Below are positions 63,564-64,000 of a DNA stretch of 64,000 nucleotides, one piece after another. Made by a program: the position numbers and the translations under genes. Position 1 is the first letter of the stretch; each line of letters begins with the position of its first letter. The notes below the pieces were generated by a model that saw nothing but the letters and a program-made list of their open reading frames with translations, was not told the origin of the DNA and did not search any database. The stretch is from positions 1 through 64,000 of the forward strand of contig NZ_PNEO01000009.1 of NCBI RefSeq assembly GCF_002870125.1. The letters run 5' to 3'. The DNA is from Burkholderia sp. WAC0059 (lineage in GTDB: Bacteria; Pseudomonadota; Gammaproteobacteria; Burkholderiales; Burkholderiaceae).

Positions 63564-64000
63564 TGCACGACTCCCGCGCTACCCGGCTGTACGGGCGACG
63601 AATTGGTCACCGGCGCCGGCGGCTGTTGATCGAGCGGACGCGAACTGACCGACGAGTCCGGCACCGCACCGACCACCGGCCCGGCCGACGCGGCGTCGGC
63701 GGGCGCCGGCGCCGCAACCGGAGCGCTGCTGGCTGCGGGTGCGTTCGCGACGGCATCGGGGCTGATGTACTGGAACACCTTGACGACCTGCACGACGCCC
63801 GGCACGCGACTCGCCGCATCCGCGCCGAGGTTGCCCTCGTTGACGGTCACGAGCCCCATCAGATAAACGACGCCGCGCTCGCTGACCACCTTGAAGTTGT
63901 TCGCCGAAATGCCTTTCTGGGCGATCAGCGAGGTCTTCACGCGGCCTTCCAGATAGGCGTCGTTGCTGCGCGACCCGAACGAGCTCGCCGGTTGCACGGC
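63560..64000 (-). CDS. dolP: BON domain protein, DolP-like (5' end outside window)
   Basis: The last 146 residues of a gene that runs off the right edge. The visible part opens with AVQPASSFGSRSNDAYLEGR and contains one BON domain (FKVVSERGVVYLMGLVT; ASRVPGVVQVVKVFQYI), matching the second BON domain of E. coli DolP (YraP), an outer-membrane lipoprotein that protects envelope integrity and binds anionic lipid. After the domain comes an Ala/Pro/Val/Ser-rich tail of about 65 residues that E. coli DolP lacks. The N-terminal lipobox and first BON domain are not visible. It overlaps the cytochrome gene by four bases. Confidence 0.85.
   Translation of the reverse strand, partial: AVQPASSFGSRSNDAYLEGRVKTSLIAQKGISANNFKVVSERGVVYLMGLVTVNEGNLGADAASRVPGVVQVVKVFQYISPDAVANAPAASSAPVAAPAPADAASAGPVVGAVPDSSVSSRPLDQQPPAPVTNSSPVQPGSAGVVQ

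Overview
The window looks like a chromosomal segment of a high-GC betaproteobacterium of the Burkholderia group. The reasons are a very high GC content, strong G/C bias at third codon positions, a methionine synthase split into two genes, and small DUF3567, DUF1840 and DUF3108 genes around metH and argS, an order I associate with Burkholderia sensu lato. The genus call is inference from gene content; no 16S gene is present. I see no phage, insertion sequence, integrase or CRISPR array.

Left third (1-25.5 kb) is mostly housekeeping: a DUF3108 envelope protein, an alpha/beta hydrolase, DUF3567, split MetH, DUF1840, ArgS, a SPOR-domain protein, DsbA, an SDR enzyme, an orphan peptide-binding protein and a sulfate-binding protein. 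Next comes a divergent acetyl-metabolism block: fabI and a large DUF3141 PhaC-like hydrolase on the minus strand, pta-ackA on the plus strand, with an 11-bp minisatellite between them. Then follow an RBBP9-like hydrolase, a GhrA-type reductase, HMG-CoA lyase, a YbaK-type deacylase and a DUF1289 protein.

Middle (25.7-47 kb): nitronate monooxygenase facing a LysR regulator, a small exported protein, a YfeH-type symporter, an EAL-GGDEF protein with unusual stem-loops at its start, a LacI / sugar isomerase / PfkB kinase module (probably mannose to fructose to fructose-6-phosphate), a second EAL protein with a Cache-like tail, and a CPA1 Na+/H+ antiporter. A compact bufferin-type RiPP operon follows (DUF2282 precursor, DUF692 iron enzyme, DUF2063 partner), the most exciting locus here. 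Then come argE, a hypothetical membrane protein, a FetA-FetB metal-export-type ABC pair and an OmpA-family protein.

Right third (47-64 kb) holds two catabolic clusters. The first is a UTRA-GntR regulator, a galactonate-dehydratase-like enolase-superfamily protein and a sugar-acid-type MFS transporter, with a well-formed operator dyad at the regulator's start codon. The second is a peptide/amide cluster: a six-gene minus-strand operon (binding protein, two permeases, two ATPases, amidase) opposed by a plus-strand amidase and DHA2 exporter, then an FCD-GntR regulator and a third amidase. The window ends with tRNA-Ala(CGC), a small cytochrome c and the 3' part of a dolP-like BON gene that runs off the right edge.
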